Origin: Tabrizicola fusiformis
GTDB lineage: Bacteria > Pseudomonadota > Alphaproteobacteria > Rhodobacterales > Rhodobacteraceae
DNA length: 64,000 nt
Reading direction: 5' to 3'
Assembly (NCBI RefSeq): GCF_013328815.1
Contig: NZ_JABUHN010000010.1
Location: forward strand, 109,679 to 173,678
How positions within the stretch are numbered: position 1 is the first letter of the stretch; each line of letters starts with the position of its first letter. Below the pieces are notes generated by a model that was not told where the DNA came from, made no database searches, and was given only the letters and a program-made list of their open reading frames with translations. This document shows, piece by piece, positions 63,989 to 64,000 of this stretch. The translations under genes were made by a program, and so were the position numbers.

Positions 63989-64000
63989 ATGAGCGAGCGT
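63989..64000 (+). CDS. Start of a gene running off the right edge (partial)
   Basis: ATGAGCGAGCGT is preceded by a strong GGGGAGGG ribosome binding site six to eight bases upstream. Only four codons (MSER) are visible, so the product cannot be named. Divergent from the TerB-like gene. Confidence 0.5.

Overview
The window is about 64 kb of GC-rich chromosome from an alphaproteobacterium, most likely family Rhodobacteraceae (a Rhodobacter-like genus). Three things point there: the gene order ntrB-ntrC-ntrY-ntrX-trkA-trkH-hfq-hflX; an NtrC without the sigma-54 contact loop; and an iscR-suf cluster whose IscR has a single cysteine. The strand is densely coded, with many ATGA or TGATG stop/start overlaps. 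I see no prophage, transposase, CRISPR array or conjugation genes, so this is mostly core chromosome with a few accessory insertions.

Layout. 1-9.8 kb: nitrogen two-component genes, Trk potassium uptake, hfq and hflX. 9.8-14.5 kb: GNAT acetyltransferase and penicillin-acylase-type hydrolase (minus), a 3-hydroxyisobutyrate-dehydrogenase-like gene, and a SYLF lipoprotein. 14.5-19.6 kb: hemB, a small membrane protein and mfd. 19.7-23.4 kb: a minus-strand run (acyl-CoA synthetase, DsbA-like, YdjM-like, Bcr/CflA exporter). 23.6-26.5 kb: XRE-cupin regulator, metallophosphoesterase, and a Ser/Thr kinase fused to a universal stress domain. 26.6-28.5 kb: peptide-binding protein and a tiny entericidin-like lipoprotein. 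28.6-28.7 kb: a candidate small RNA. 28.8-34.4 kb: 3-hydroxybutyrate dehydrogenase, patatin, DUF502, psuK-psuG and a homocysteine methyltransferase family gene. 34.5-36.3 kb: rpsB-tsf. 36.6-38.7 kb: a LuxR-type regulator divergent from an FAD oxidoreductase, with a palindrome between them. 38.8 kb: tRNA-Arg(CCG). 39-48.8 kb: iscR-suf operon with seven extra genes inside it. 48.9-52.2 kb: a hydrolase, two small proteins, an HD hydrolase and icd. 52.3-54.2 kb: small proteins and two tandem YitT-like membrane proteins. 54.3-64 kb: typA, M20 amidohydrolase, mazG, iron-type binding protein, nucleoside hydrolase, anmK, tyrS and flanking hypotheticals.

Non-coding structure is the most unusual part. 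A palindromic repeat with a 5' GTAG foot occurs eight times at five loci, always just after genes. In four cases the GTAG foot itself provides the TAG stop codon of the gene. A second repeat family centred on AAATACTCC occurs at three loci. A promoter-hairpin-terminator unit at 28.6-28.7 kb has no open frame and looks like a small RNA.

All coordinates and motifs come from reading the sequence. Functional names rest on recognising protein families; no database search was run.
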